DNA from: Phlebotomus papatasi
Taxonomy: Eukaryota; Arthropoda; Insecta; Diptera; Psychodidae
Assembly: GCF_024763615.1 (NCBI RefSeq)
Contig: NC_077223.1
Coordinates: forward strand, 107,260,627-107,324,626
DNA length: 64,000 bases
Direction of reading: 5' to 3'
A program made the position numbers and the translations under genes. Shown in pieces: positions 12,920-25,806 of the stretch; within the stretch, counting starts at the first letter, position 1; every line of letters begins with the position of its first letter. The notes under the pieces were generated by a model that was given only the letters and a program-made list of their open reading frames with translations, was not told the DNA's origin and did no database searches.

Positions 12920-13118
12920 TAGTAGAATGTTTTGAGGATGGATAATGTCTTCATCAGGTATCGAATATGGCAGTAAAATTCAAGTAAAGGCACAAATTGT
13001 TACAGAGCACTTGAACGTGTATCACAAGTTCTTCAGTAATATTCACAATTCGACTGACTGACACAGAATTTTGCTATATTTGATACTTTATGAAGAAGAC
13101 ATCCATCCTCGAAACGCC
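12920..13118. repeat. Inverted repeat with a hammerhead-like GATGAAG...CGAAACG motif
   Basis: Arms 12920-12980 and 13068-13118 are inverted. The + strand of the right arm reads TATGAAGAAGACATCC then ATCCTCGAAACG, and the left arm carries its complement. Such CTGATGA...GAAA patterns occur in Penelope-like retroelement ends. A relative lies at 37118-37323. Confidence 0.6.
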
Positions 13119-13965
13119 GCGACACGTCGTAGAGGATGAAATTGTAGAACAGAATTAAAAAGAACAACTTGAATTTAATACAATAAAATAATTTAAATAA
13201 ACTGATTGCAGTAATTTGGCCAAAATTGTAGTAAATTTCTTTGGTTCAAATAATTTAACCAATTCATAATTTATAAAAAATGTTAAGCTAAATCAGAGAG
13301 ATCGAGGCTTAAATTTACGAGCACCTGAGGAACGACCCTTAGACTCCATTTATAATTTATAAAAATAAGTAATGAAATCACAGTAGTGAAAAGTATTCAA
13401 GTTCAGTATCATTGTAATAAATAAAAAACCGTGTGTAACTTACCATTTATTGATGATATACCTATGTGGCGAAAAGTTCTTTAATGAGGACTCAAAGGAT
13501 TTCAGAAAATTATTGCGAGACAAGGGTAATTAACAGAGAATATCTCACCAAGGGAGAGTATTTATTTTATTTCATAGACCCCGCAATAAAATTTCCATGT
13601 GATGCATTGAAAAGCTCCCGGAGAAGCTTTTGTTGTGATAAGCTTGGGACAGTAATTCACAGAATTGACGACCATGAGGGCTCAGAAATACAACCCCGGG
13701 AGAAAATGTAGAGATTTTCCAGGAACATTTTTTAGAGATGTTTATGGATGGGTATCTTTAGAGTTTCTAATGTAATGAGAATTCCAAGAATAGCAGGGTT
13801 GAACGATGTTGTTAAGAATTATCACCATAAAACACCCACAAAAAATTCTGGATGATACAAAGTAAATGAATTTTGTAATCCTCCGCAACAGGAAGCTCCA
13901 AGCATCTCACTTTTTTTTTAATGTACCCTAATCCTGGGTTTTTGTCTTCCATTTCTGTTTTCCAG

Positions 13966-14273
13966 GATTTTTAAATTAACCTCACCAGCCGTTCAGGAAT
14001 CTGAGCATCTGCTTCACGCATCTGTGCTCTCGATGGTTGAATTTGACGATGATATCTTTGCGGCGGGAAATTGCTTCGACTGGAATCAGCATCCCGCCAA
14101 GAAGGGTCTCTTCTGTCCCTTCGCCTATCGTCTGCCTCCGCCAGATCAAGGAGCTTCCCTGGCTAAGGATCTCGCTGCCGAGTATCACTATCTAGGCAAC
14201 ACTTCTGAATGGTTCTTCCTGGCCAGAAAGAATGCTGAAAAAGTTATTGCTAGGAATGAGCAGTACATCAAAT
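13966..14273 (+). CDS. GPR158/179-like receptor, Cache-domain exon
   Basis: A 308-bp exon: acceptor TTTTCCAG before 13966, donor GTAAGT at 14274. It takes the last base of the split Arg codon, gives 102 full codons and ends in phase 1. Its codon use is GC-richer than the flanking intron. The peptide contains two Cys that could pair (AAGNCFDW and KGLFCPFAYRLPP) and an N-T-S sequon (LGNTSEW), then a basic helix (FFLARKNAEKVIARNEQYIK). This fits the middle of the extracellular Cache-type domain of the GPR158 family, which in mammals binds glycine (established for human GPR158). Whether the insect protein binds the same ligand cannot be told from this exon. The frame in the neighbouring intron continues a few codons past the donor but ends soon. 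Confidence 0.88.
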
Positions 14274-14794
14274 GTAAGTTTATTGAAGTTTTTTTTTAAA
14301 TATTTTTCGTAAATTGGTGAATTGAGGATTTGATAATAGAGAATAAATATTCATTGAAAGTCCTGAATAATAAGCAGCCTAACTGCCTATTTATTAAAAT
14401 TACTATTGATAATACTAAAAATATGTCGTGCAATTTATTTTTAACGTTTACTTAGCTTTAAACGTCTTAAAGTTTAAAGTCGATATCACAAAAAAAGACC
14501 AAATATTAAATGAATATTGAAAGTGCTAAGCAATGAAAAGAAACACGTAAAAAATGAAAATTAGAATTTAAAAAAAAATGATAATAATCTTAATTAAAGT
14601 ATGCAGACATTAGTGGTAAGTCTTAAAAAACTTCTTCCAAGATTTTGTTCTTCAGATAAAATATCCTTGTCATATGATGATTCCAATAAGATTTATGAGA
14701 CACTTAGTGTGTCTTATGTAAAATTGGATTTAAATATGCACTAGAGAGTGTATTTCTCAAACAAATGGTATCATCTTTGGGATATTTAGAAAGG

Positions 14795-14885
14795 TCTTGG
14801 AATTCTTGATAAGCCTGAACCGATTCCACTCGATAAAAACCGGTAATGAACCGGTTCATAACCGATAACTAATTTTTATCCGAAA
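14795..14885 (+). repeat. Dispersed CCGGTT repeat, copy 1 of 3
   Basis: Shares AAGGTCTTGGAAT...AAGCCTGAACC...AAACCGGTA with 24864-24965 and 55499-55582, same orientation. Confidence 0.75.
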
Positions 14886-15055
14886 AACAATTACATTACA
14901 CCTAAAGTATTTTGGACAATGTTTTGATTGATTTGATGCTGACTGTAAAACAATCAGGAAACTTTCTGTTACGTTTCACAAATAATGTATTTGGCTATCA
15001 GCTGGGCTGACAATTGTCGAACAGATCATATGCTCATAGCCTTAGGGCCCAAATA

Positions 15056-15492
15056 GACTCAGGCTGATCCTCGAGAATATTTAGCATACAAAATCTGGCA
15101 GTAAAGGATCAGGTAAAGAAATTTTATGAAAGGGAGTTCTAACTGATAATCCTAAGTCAACAGTGTATGACAGTTTGGGATAGGTTTTTACTGTTTACTT
15201 TTACAGGCTAAATATTCTCGACACTGAAAAAAAAACGGGGGTGCGATTAACTTTTTTTCCTCATAACTTTGACACTTTTTAGGTGTAAAAATATATCAAC
15301 ATTTTTTAATGTTAATTTTACACCTTATTAAGGGTAAAAATAACATGAAAAAGGGTAACTTTAACCCCTAATACACCTAAAAAGCATAATATTTACACCG
15401 ATTTCGGATCGATACTGCAGGGTAAAATTAACATTTCCGTAATGTTATTTTAACTTTTTCGGATTTATCTCAGTGGAGGATCAGTCTGAGTC
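15056..15492. repeat. Inverted repeat with GACTCAG(G/A)CTGATCCTC arms
   Basis: Left arm 15056-15085; right arm 15207-15221 plus 15476-15492, split by MITE copy B. About 120 bp of loop. Confidence 0.85.
15222..15475 (+). mobile_element. CACTGAG MITE, copy B, nested in an inverted repeat
   Basis: 254 bp from CACTGA to CAGTG. It splits the right arm of an older inverted repeat (15056-15492). Because the left arm is intact, the empty site can be read: GA is present once there and flanks the MITE on both sides (15220-15221 and 15476-15477). The target duplication is thus 2 bp, GA here. Confidence 0.92.
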
Positions 15493-15536
15493 TTATTAGG
15501 CTTTTAGTATCAATAAAGCAAAAGAGAAATTTAGCC

Positions 15537-15694
15537 TTTCAGGTTTCGCACATACTATGGCTTCGAACACTTCATATTTTCCCCACGTTCCTTTAATAAA
15601 TCTGACTTATTTTTGCAGGAAATGGTCAGATTCATTAAAGGAATATGGGAAAAATATGAAGAGTTCGAAGCCAGAGTATGTGCGAAGCCTGAAA
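15537..15694. repeat. Compact hairpin, 70-bp arms, 18-bp loop
   Basis: Arms 15537-15606 and 15625-15694 are nearly complementary (TTTCAGGTTTCGCACATACT against its inverted match at the far end). Equal arm lengths suggest a small foldback transposon; the arms recur at 6341-6757. Confidence 0.88.
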
Positions 15695-15735
15695 ACCTCC
15701 ATTATGGTACATTTTTTTCTAAACGCGAGTTTCTT

Positions 15736-18084
15736 ATATCGACCACTCAGAATATAATCCGACTAACTCGCGAATGGCCAACTTTACAGGAGAGCGATTT
15801 AAAGCTGAGATTTGCATTTGCTAATAAATCAATTAATTTAACTTCACTTTCCTAATATTGTACATCAAACGGAAGGATTCGATAATAGCTATCTTAATTC
15901 CATAAAACTTTCACAAAATAATGTGTATTTTAATAACTATTACAATATTTTCCGAGTTGTAACATATTTTTCCTGAGCTGTCATATCAAAAGCTCAGGAT
16001 AAGACCCGAACAACTCGAGTTTCCCACGCTGCCAAGCGACCCGGCTGGTCACGCATCACTTGTCAAAATTGTTTCGATATCATTCCCCATACGCATCACT
16101 GTCTATGTATTCTAATTTTAATAAGTAACTTTTTCAAGACATTTTAAAACTTTAAAACCCGAGCCAAAAAAATTACGTAAAACACCAAACTGGCATAAAA
16201 TGCCAGTGCAATTATTCTCCACAAAAAAGCAATTTTTCAATATTTTTCTTTCCGTAAAACTTCTACAGCAGTTCTAGGACTCATAAATTATTTTTTCAAT
16301 AAATATTTTCCCATTTTTCTAGTCATTTTTATATAAATTTTGTGAAAATTGACAACAAATGCCAAAGTGAATTTTTACAGATTTTCGTAGCAAAAAGGCA
16401 ACTTCTATTGAATTTCCTTATACTATTTGTTTACATATTGAATTTTCTTTTTTCTAACAATTTGGCAAGAATCTTAGAACTCATATCTATATATTATCCT
16501 GTAAATTTTTAAAATTCTCATATATAGTTTAAAAAGAAAAGAAAAAGTAAAACAAAGCGAAAAGTGAATATTCACCTTTTTTTACATTACCATTCTACAT
16601 CAATTCTTGGTCTTATATTACTTAATTTTTAATATTTATTTTATTATTTTCACGTATTTTTTTTACGAATTTTTCGAATCGTGACAAAACTCAAAAATAT
16701 TAACATTTTTTAGGTTATATAGTATAAGCCATTCAAATGTCCATTTCGGATGCCAACTACGTATAAAAAGGTAGCATTTTACGCCAATTTGGTATTTTAC
16801 GCCCATTTTTTAGTTTTTTTTTCAATTTTTAACATAATAAAAAAGTTATCAACTATTTTTTCTACTAAACGAAAGCTAATTAAATTCTCTATACATTAGT
16901 GTTATCACTTAAAATTAAAGTAAAATGCCAATTTGGGTTTTAAAGTGTGAAAAAATCAATTAATTGCATTTTCGAATCGAACAAATGTGATATGAGAACA
17001 AAAGTTCGATTGGCATTGACAGGTTTCAAACGCAAGCGTGAAAATTCCACGACAATTACAGAATTTACCCTGTGGGAACTATAGTGATGGGAAAATGTCG
17101 ATCAGTTGGTGTGTGTCTAGGATGGGGAACTGTAAGAGGAAGAAGTAGAAGAAGTGAAGTTTGGAATGGCGGCTAATTATCCGAAAGAAAATGTAGAAAA
17201 CTTTCATGTGAAAATTGATTAATAAAAAGATATAATTATCGAACCAAGAGGTAGTGTTTCAGTGAAGTAGGATTCCCAGGACGGATAACCACACCACCTA
17301 TAGGTCTTATATTATTTAGTTTTTATTATTTTCACTTTTTCACATATTTCTTATTATTATTTCTAACCAATTTTCAAGCAACAAAACTTCTTAAAAGTTA
17401 ATAGGTTATGAGCTCTCGCGCCAAGGAGAAGTTTGATGGATAATAAATTAGCATTTTATTGCTTTTATCCAGGTTTGCAATACTTGCAATACTAGAGAAC
17501 CTCAAAAAATATCAAGATATCAGTAATATTTCATAAATAATTGCAATATTCGCAAAATTTATATTCTGGATTAAATCGTGAAATTTTCTTTGGTCTTTAT
17601 AAAATATAAGCCATTCAAATGTCCATTACAGCTGTCAAACTCCATATAAAAATACTAGCATTTTACGCCTATTTCGTATTCAATATCCAATTTTTAGTTT
17701 TTGATCCATTTTTTTTAATTTTATAGAAGAGTTATTAATTATTATTAACAATATTAGTTATTGACTAGTTATTACCAAATTGAAGACTATACATATTTGC
17801 AGCCAAATAATAGCTTATCTATTGTCGTGAAATCAGCCGGGATACTTTTGACAAGCAAAATGATGACGTCACACGGTCGAGTTATGCGGCTCTTATCCTG
17901 ACTGAATTGAAAAATGAGTGAGATTTTGCTTTTTTAGAAAAAGCGCTATAACTTTGGAAATAATTTATATTCAGGTATAATATTCACAGGGAAGGTAGAG
18001 GGTGTCACGGAGTATCCGAAAAGCGAAAAAAACGAATTTTGCGAAAAATCGAGTTAGTCGCATTATATTCTGAGTGGTCGATAT
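15736..18084. mobile_element. 2.35-kb element with ~35-bp inverted ends
   Basis: Left end ATATCGACCACTCAGAATAT and right end its complement, extending through AATCCGACTAACTCG with few mismatches. Inside, ATAAGCCATTCAAATGTCCAT is directly repeated at ~16726 and ~17605, and a TCTTATATTA block at ~16610 and ~17305. No transposase recognised; probably non-autonomous. Confidence 0.82.
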
Positions 18085-18112
18085 TGGAACCTTCGCAAAT
18101 CTTCGCATCCTG

Positions 18113-18443
18113 AAAGGGCTGACATACATTTTTATTTCTTTTCTTGTTTTTTTTCCTTTTAATTACAACAATTTGTTGTACACAGTGGTCAAACAGCTAT
18201 TATGGCTAGGCCCATTTCTTACCATTAAGGCACTCATGGACAGACTCTCCATTTATAATATTGTAAAAGTGTAAACCTGACCATACAACCTATGAAGGGG
18301 TTTTCCATCGTTTTACCCTGGAGGTTGGTCACCAACGCTAAGACGGCGATGGCCGCAAGGTACGGTGGGGTTGACATGAGTTATTATAAGTTATTAATGG
18401 TTATTAATGGTAATGAAAAATAAATACAATACAATACAATACA
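18113..18443 (+). mobile_element. Non-LTR retrotransposon 3' end (or SINE) with AATAC tail
   Basis: Contains ACCAACGCTAAGACGGCG and TTTTCC(G/A)(C/T)CGTTTTAC, and ends in a tandem AATAC tail (18424-18443). A second copy in reverse at 27805-28035 ends in a tandem GATA/TATC tail. Shared body plus different simple tails is typical of LINE 3' ends. Confidence 0.78.
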
Positions 18444-20715
18444 TATCCTCAACATAGTGGAATTTTTCAAATATTAATGACGTTTTAATGAAAGCTCTGA
18501 CATTAAATAATTCCAAATTCCTCTTGAATTTTCCCAAAAAGACCTTACTTTAAAAAGATTTAAATGTTTATGTGATGTAATTAAATGCAAATATGTCATA
18601 GTTTGAAGCGTTTGAAGCATAATTTGAATAGCATTAACGGCAATGGATTGGGAGTATTTTGCCATGGTTTTTTTTGCAATATTTGCATCGAATTTCCCAT
18701 TTTTAATACTCATCGTTGGTTTAGCAATTACTTTTGCAACCCTCAGGTACAGTTTTTTTTGTTATTACTCGGAATTAATTTTACATGTTTGGCATAACAA
18801 GTACGATATTTTGTCCAGAAGCCAAAAGAAAATTGGACAAAACCCAACGATTTTTTTTCTTTATCCAATCAGAGAAATTTTCTGTAGGTACTTCAGTTGG
18901 AAAATAATGATATTCATGTCCAGAAATTGGACATATACTCTTTGTTTGCCCACTTTTATGTGGTAAAAGTGATTTTTGTGGCTGTGCTTTCAGCCAAAAG
19001 AAATGAATACATAAGTATGAAAATTTCCTAAAATGGGATTCTAATGCATACAGAAAGTTTATTGTTTGAGGCTTTTTTCTTTGTTTTCTTGCTTTCCCTT
19101 TTTCATACATTTTTCACTCAATCTTCGCTGTTCTTCCAAGCAATGAACAAAATATTCTGAATATTTTTTTTTTATCAAAATAGAGGTAGGTTTTTTTCTG
19201 TTTTTCTAACATCATGCAACTTTCTCAGAATTTTTCGGATGATTGAATATTTTGACAAAAATTTCTGAGAACTCAGGTTAATTATTCAAATCACAAATTA
19301 AACAATGAAATTGAACCAGAAGGAAGCAAAAATATACATCCTTGAATATATAATTTATGCGTAAAATAGCAGGGAAAGTCCAAAAAATTGTACCTCATGA
19401 ACATTTTCTAAACTGACCTGGAAAATTGGACAAAATTATTTCAATTTACACAGGGAAAAGTGTATGATGAAAGCTCAACCAATTTCCAGAGTGGTAAAGA
19501 AATGCTGACTTGTGAACATTTTATTACTTGCAAGACAACAATGTGAAACAATGAATTTTTCCCCAAACATTTTCCCACTGCAAACTTTTCCCAAACCAAC
19601 AATGTCACTGGTTCTCTCTCTCTCTGTCTTTTTTTTCTGTAAACTCTCAGACCAACACCACCCAATCCCCAAAAGAGTTTGGGGGAGGAAAAGTGAAAAA
19701 TTTCCCAAGTGGAAGATGCTTAAGTTGTTCCTTTTTTGGCTGTTGAAAATGTCTCTTGAATTTGAAATAAATAGCTGTTGGAGTTGAAAGGGGAAAATAA
19801 GGGTGGTTTATTAAAATTTACATAAATGCCAGATTAAACATGCGACTGTATCAACAGGTAAATTTCCCATTACTTCACACACACCCCCAATGCACACGCA
19901 TATCTCATATTAATTTCTGCAAGAGGTCCTCTAAAGCACCTTCCAGAACCTATAACATAATTTAACATAGTGAACAGAACAGCATTTAGAGGAGTTAACA
20001 TCGCACTTTCTGCACAATTTTCATGCCATTAGCATATTTCACAGCTGCTTGGAGTAAATAAGGATTAATGGGGAAAAATGAGGGGAGAATTTTGCTAATT
20101 GCTATTTATCCTCAAGATGAATTGCCAGAGAAAACCTTGGGAAAAAGATACTTTTCTCACTCACAGTGCCGGAAGGAAAAGAAACTCTATATACCATTTT
20201 TGTGACCTAAAAGAGAACTAAACAGAAAAAAAAATCTCCGTATCCTTAACTAGGACAAAGAGTTGCACTAAAAAGGAATATAGTATCACTGAGTAATGGG
20301 GTTCTTTTAGTTTTACTTCCACAAAGTTAAATACAAATGATGAGGAGAAACTTTATTACGTAAAACTTATAATTTTTAGTCACTTTTGTTCTTTATGAAA
20401 AAATGCAATTTTTTTTCACTAATTAACTTGTTGCAAAACACTGCAATTTTTTTTAATAAAGTTGGTTTATTTATTATTTAAACTCCGAGTTGCAATCGAT
20501 CAAATGCTGCCTGAATAGAATTTCAGTTATTTTAAACCCATCAGGGCTTATCAACATCCAGTTTAAACTGTCTCTAAAAACACAAAATCAACAGTTGATC
20601 AAAATCGTTTATTTAATCATCGGAATTACTCTATAACCCGGTTAAGCTGTAATTGTTTGTTATACGGGGTTCAGTCCTGAAATTCAGCAATAGATGGATT
20701 GAGTTTTTATTTGAA

Positions 20716-22025
20716 TAGGGTAACGGAATTACTTATGGCCACATTAAGGATATATTTTCTCACAGCTTATTTTCTTTTTCACCAATTAAGATAAAATTTT
20801 AACTGTAGTTTCTCTAAAGTACCTCCTTTCGATATATCCAAGTAATTTCGTAAAAAAATTCCTTAAGCCCCAGAAAAAGTATGATTTTTCCAAAAATGTT
20901 AAATTCTTAACTTGTGGCCACTTTTACGAACTTATGGCCGCTCGTGGAATGGCTTATGGCCACAGTGTAAAATAATGCAAAATAAACTTAAGAAACAAAA
21001 TATTTTTAGTGCAAAAGAAAAGAAACAGATTTTAGGTAGTTTAAAAGGTTTGTATTATTCTTTTGTTACGTTTTTATAGTTTTTATTCATGATTATAGCA
21101 TTGCATTATTAATTGCTTCTCTCTCTTCTCTTCACTGAGGCCAGCAACCTCTTTTTCATGATGAAAAATCCACATTTGGTGGATAACCACACACACAAAT
21201 CCACAATTTCATTAGATTTTTGCCAGAAAACACTGACCTATTGAATAAAAACAACCCAAGAAGCAATTTTTTCTTAAAATAGTCTTATAGATTTCCTTAA
21301 GTAAAGCACTATAGAACCAAAAATCTTTTTATTTGCTTATAACGCTCTTGGTTCCATCACTGAGATTACTATAAGTAAAGTGGCGCACTCTTAAGGAACT
21401 TAAGAACTTCTATAGGAATTTCAACAGAAAATTTTCACTTTAAGTATTTTAAAAGTGCACTAAAAGACATGTTTAATACTCGGTTCTGTAAGGCAGCTAT
21501 TTTGCTTCTTGGGAATACAATTGACAACTCTTTAAATCAAAATAGTTACATATAATGGTATGAGAGTAACACACGCCAAATACCGTGGCCACAAGTTCGT
21601 AATCCTATTAATTTGAACATAACTTATGGCCGCATCTAAATTTTATATTTATTGTTAAAAATTTTATTAAAATTTAATAGTAAAAGGACATATAGTTATT
21701 AAGGAAAGAAGTTTTGAAAAATAGTACTAAATATTTTTGGTTAAAGATACAAAATTTAGTTGTTAAAAATTTTGAGATTGCTAGTAAATTTCTCAACGAT
21801 TTGACGTATTTTTAATCGTCATCCGCATCAGTGAAATATTTCCCATAAATGGATCAGTATTGTACCGAAATATTAAAGAAAATCAATTTAAAATGTTCGT
21901 TTAATGATAGCACATCAAATATTCCTAATTTTGTGGTTCCTCGAAATTAATTTGTGGGGAAAAAATGAAGGTATCTGAGAGGAGGCCAAAAGTATAGACT
22001 GGCCATAAGTAATGCCGCCACCCTA
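20716..22025. mobile_element. TAGGG-type inverted-repeat element, 1.3 kb
   Basis: Left TAGGGTAACGGAATTACTTA then TGGCCA; right complementary to TAGGGTGGCGGCATTACTTA then TGGCCA. Carries the nested 259-bp MITE at 21255. Confidence 0.85.
21255..21513. mobile_element. CCCAAGAAGC MITE, copy 1 (259 bp)
   Basis: Ends CCCAAGAAGCAATTTTTTCT and TTGCTTCTTGGG. Flanked by AA on both sides. Same length as copy 2 and closely similar throughout. Confidence 0.93.
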
Positions 22026-22128
22026 TAAGTGAGTTTCGTAGAGAAAGAAGAATGGGCAACAGTGGTTTATGATAACATCCACGAAAGATACCTTATGTGA
22101 CTGTCCAAGTTTTTGTAAATTTGAGAAA

Positions 22129-22380
22129 CACTGAGAAAAAAAAACGGGGATTCGATTAACTTTTTTTCCTCATAACTTTAACACTTTTTAGGTGTAAAAA
22201 TATAACATCTTTTAATGTTAATTATACACCTTTTTAAGGGTAAAATTAATTTGAAAAGGGTAACTTTAACCTCTAATACACCTAAAAAGGGTAATATTTA
22301 CACCGATTTTGGATCAATACTGCCAGGTAAAATTAACATTTCCGGAATTTTATTTTAACTTTTTCGGATTTCCCTCAGTG
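22129..22380 (+). mobile_element. CACTGAG MITE, copy C
   Basis: 252 bp, CACTGAG to CTCAGTG, closely similar to copies B, D and E throughout. Flanking dinucleotides are AA and CA, so the target duplication is not intact. Confidence 0.92.
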
Positions 22381-23622
22381 CAGGGCTACAAACGGTCGGT
22401 TTGATGTAGTTCATCCGGGGAATGAACCGACTTGACACCCCTTTTGGTATTAATAAGGAAAAATTACAATGCTTCGTACGATCCCAAGCTTCGTAATAAC
22501 TAAATTTTTCCTATGGGGAAAGGTTAATGGTAGATTTGAAATCAATGACTCATAATAAGCCCCTGTCCGCATGTAGCTATTTTCTAATCTTTTAATGTGC
22601 ATAATTATGCTAAAATTTAGCTTGATAAAGGGTGGCGTGTCGTTATAGCTTCTGAAAAATAATGAATTTGTCTCTCTTTGAGATAGGAGCAATAAAAAAT
22701 CTCAATTAATTTCCTCAAATGAACTGTTGCAGGATGTGCCAGGTTCGATTTCAATAAAGTTTGATGTGCAAATAAATTGAATATATTGTTAACAGTGCAA
22801 TTCATTGCATAGACTTTAACCCGCGGGCAATTTCAACAGTAAAATTAAATGTATGACAAATGTATTGTAATATGATAGATTTTCCTGTGAAACAATGCAA
22901 TGGCACAGGCCGTCCATTTTATTGTAGAGATGTAAATTATATAAATTGTCTGATTTTCTACATGAAATTTTGTTGTTCTGAAAACGACACATGGTGCTAA
23001 TCAATGAGAATTGGTTTATTTCGGAGTCAATTTGCAGATTGTAGAGTGGGAAAATGGGGAAAATCGAGAGGTTGAGTTTGGTGTTGGAATGCGTTTTATG
23101 TGAAAGGTGATTGTATGCTATACTTCGACTGTAAATTAGCATCTGTTCTCATTATACCAAATTACTAGAGTGTTGTGGCCTGACTATGTACTTAATATTT
23201 CAAATGGTAGATTTGCATTCAGATTTTAGCAGGAACATTCTCTGTAATCACCACTATTGAAGATTATAGGAAGCCTTTGTATTGAGCAAACTATATAATA
23301 ATAATGCAATTTTTTTTTACAATGGTCAACAACGTATTTTGTTGAAAATTAAATTTTTTCAAACAAATTTGAGATAAACAATTGAGCTTTAAGTTACAAT
23401 GTTACAATATATCAATACCATTAAAATTGCGATATTTTTGCACATTGATATGTTTTAATTATTTCTAAAATCTGTTTCGGCATAACATAGCCTCTACATA
23501 TTTATGTTCATCTTGCAGAAATCTTCGATTTTTGTCATAAAATGATTTCGAAGAAGCAAAATCATACTTTCACTTAAAATTAGCCTCTACTAAAAATAGT
23601 AATAGATGGAAGGATGAAAATA

Positions 23623-24053
23623 TAGGGTAAGTGTGCCAAATTCCGGCCAGCTTCCAATTTCGGCCACCTTTTTTGTTCCTCGAATTTTCATGAACTTTTA
23701 GATCTTACGCACTCTAGAGATTATACAATGCAAGAGAATAACAAAAAACGCAGCTTCGACAAACGAGATCACGTGAAAAAGATATTAGAAGAATTCCCGA
23801 AGGGCAAGGAACTATGAGAATGAAGGTGGCCGAAATAGGGCACCAAAGCTATGTCTATATTTTTATTCATTTTAAAATGTATTAAGAATTATTTTAGAGC
23901 AAATAAAGACGGTAAACTCTTTACAAGGCTCCAAGCAACACTCTTTCAGCAGAAAGAATAAAAAAAATCAATTTGTATTTAAAATATTACATTTCAAACT
24001 TGAGACTTTGGCGCTTGCATGCAACTATGCCGAAATTTGGCACACTTACCCTA
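23623..24053. mobile_element. TAGGG-type inverted-repeat element, ~430 bp
   Basis: Left TAGGGTAAGTGTGCCAAATT then CCGGCC; right complementary to TAGGGTAAGTGTGCCAAATT then TCGGC. The ends agree over at least 20 bp. Confidence 0.9.
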
Positions 24054-24863
24054 TAGACAAAAATTGAATACTTAAAGGAAAATTGGGAGCTTTTTAATGA
24101 GGCTTGATTGGGAATGTAAATGTAAATGAAAATTATGTTGATGGTCCCCCGATCGATTTAAAGAAGAATATCAATATTTATGTATGTTTCACGCAAGTTT
24201 TAAAAGATATTTTCTCATTCATCTTTAGGGAATTTGCTCTAAAATAGGTATTTATTATTTTTGGAAAATGACAAAAACCAACAAATGAGGCATTTAGAAT
24301 GATCGGAGCGCGATATCTTACATGAACAAAATTGTAGTCCTAAGTGATGCCTATCGTTTGGTGTCAATGGATTTTTAATATTTTGTTTAGTTTATTTTAT
24401 ACAAATTTTTAAAACCTCACTTTAAGACCATTTTTTGGTAATTTTTAGAGAAACTCTAATTTTACACCATGAAGGAATGGTTTTACAAAGTTTTTTGTTA
24501 TTAGTAAAGTTGAAGCACAACTAATGACCTTTCCAACGGACCCACACTTTTTAAGTTCTGCTCACCAGAACCTGAGATATAATAAATGATGTAAGGCAAA
24601 GCAGAAAAAATACAAAAGTAATTAAAAAAATTAAGACGTGATTTAGCAAAACCAAAACGATATTCTTAATCAGGGGACTCGACTCTATCAAACGTACGAT
24701 GTGAGACCTCTGAGACAAAAACCGTGTTGCATAGTGTTATTCAAGCAGACATTTCGTCCTTATATGAAAATCCCATTGAATCACTTCTAATAACGGTTTT
24801 TCAAGGTCAAAGGTTAAAGAAGCTTTAGAGAGCGTGTTCCTTAACCAAATGGGGTAATATTTG

Positions 24864-24965
24864 GCCTGGTTGGAAAGGTTTTGGAATTTCCAACAAGTCT
24901 GACACGATTGCAGTCGGTTATGATCCGGTAATGAACTAATAAGCAATTTTTTTTTAAAAATCAAT
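24864..24965 (+). repeat. Dispersed CCGGTT repeat, copy 2
   Basis: Diverged copy (AAAGGTTTTGGAATTTCC ... TCCGGTAATGAA) of the repeat at 14795. Confidence 0.65.
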
Positions 24966-25470
24966 TATATTTCTCTTAACACTAAACCAACCAAGACCAA
25001 GTCATATTGACCGGTTTAAAATTAGCACATGTTTAAACGGTACAATGTCGCTATCAAACTTTATGAATTTCTTAAAATATGCATGTAATATATTTTTCAG
25101 TGTTCAAATTTTAATTTTTTGCTCTATTCCAAGACAAATTTGTTGGGTATCCTACCCTGTCTCACCTGCCTGTCAACAAACTCGGCCTCAAACATAGTTG
25201 TATATCAGCCAAGAGGCACTGATCGACTTACCAAAGCCCAGGACAATAGTAGCCGATCTCTTAGGAACCTTCCACACGAGTAAAATCTGTGAATAATGCA
25301 ACTGCTCCAAGTTTGATAATACTGTGTTCAAATTTGAGGTTTAGCCTAGTTCCCAAGGATCTTAAAGCCCTACACTCTAAATCTTTACAAAAATGTATTT
25401 GATTTAATTTACATCTGAGATTGTTACAGATGAACAGAAAGATTTTTACATTCCTTTTTGATATATAATT

Positions 25471-25672
25471 CCCAACGCACAAAAACTTTTGTTTTGTAAA
25501 CATGTTTTTGACATTTCAATGAGAGTCATGACCAGCGCACAATAACTTTTGTTTGTAAACATGTTTTCAAAATTTCCCATTAAAATGAGCGAGATGACTA
25601 GATTTAGATCTCGTTCACTCTCATTGAAATGTCAAAAACATGTTTACCAAACAAAAGTTATTGTGCGTTGGG
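25471..25672. mobile_element. CCCAACGCACAA inverted-repeat MITE, ~200 bp
   Basis: Arms (CCCAACGCACAAAAACTTTT and complement) run ~55 bp through ACATGTTTTTGACATTTCAA; an extra direct partial arm lies at 25533. Ends 18 bp before the next element. Confidence 0.88.
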
Positions 25673-25806
25673 CATAAGATTTTTGTGTGATACAGTAGGT
25701 GTCAAAAGTTTGTTGCCTCATGTATGTTTTTCTTTTTGCAAACTAGTTGCCTGCAATCCGTAGATCTTATTTATGAATTTCGAAAAAAATATTTCATTTT
25801 ATTTTA

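Larger units (their letters stand above)
407..13965 (+). other. Intron 1 (13.6 kb), filled with repeats
   Basis: GTGAGT donor and a pyrimidine-rich TTTTCCAG acceptor; phase 2. Its repeats are listed separately: the 748 MITE, the 1506 and 2573 inverted-repeat elements, the 4704-6339 composite, the 6341-7665 nests, dispersed repeats at 8478 and 8868, the 10865 repeat, the 12478 foldback and the 12920 inverted element. In 984-1505, 3060-4700, 7670-8470, 9125-10860, 11585-12475 and 13145-13960 I see only AT-rich DNA, with no gene, RNA or clear repeat. A lone TAGGG-type end at 7914 has no partner. Confidence 0.85.
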
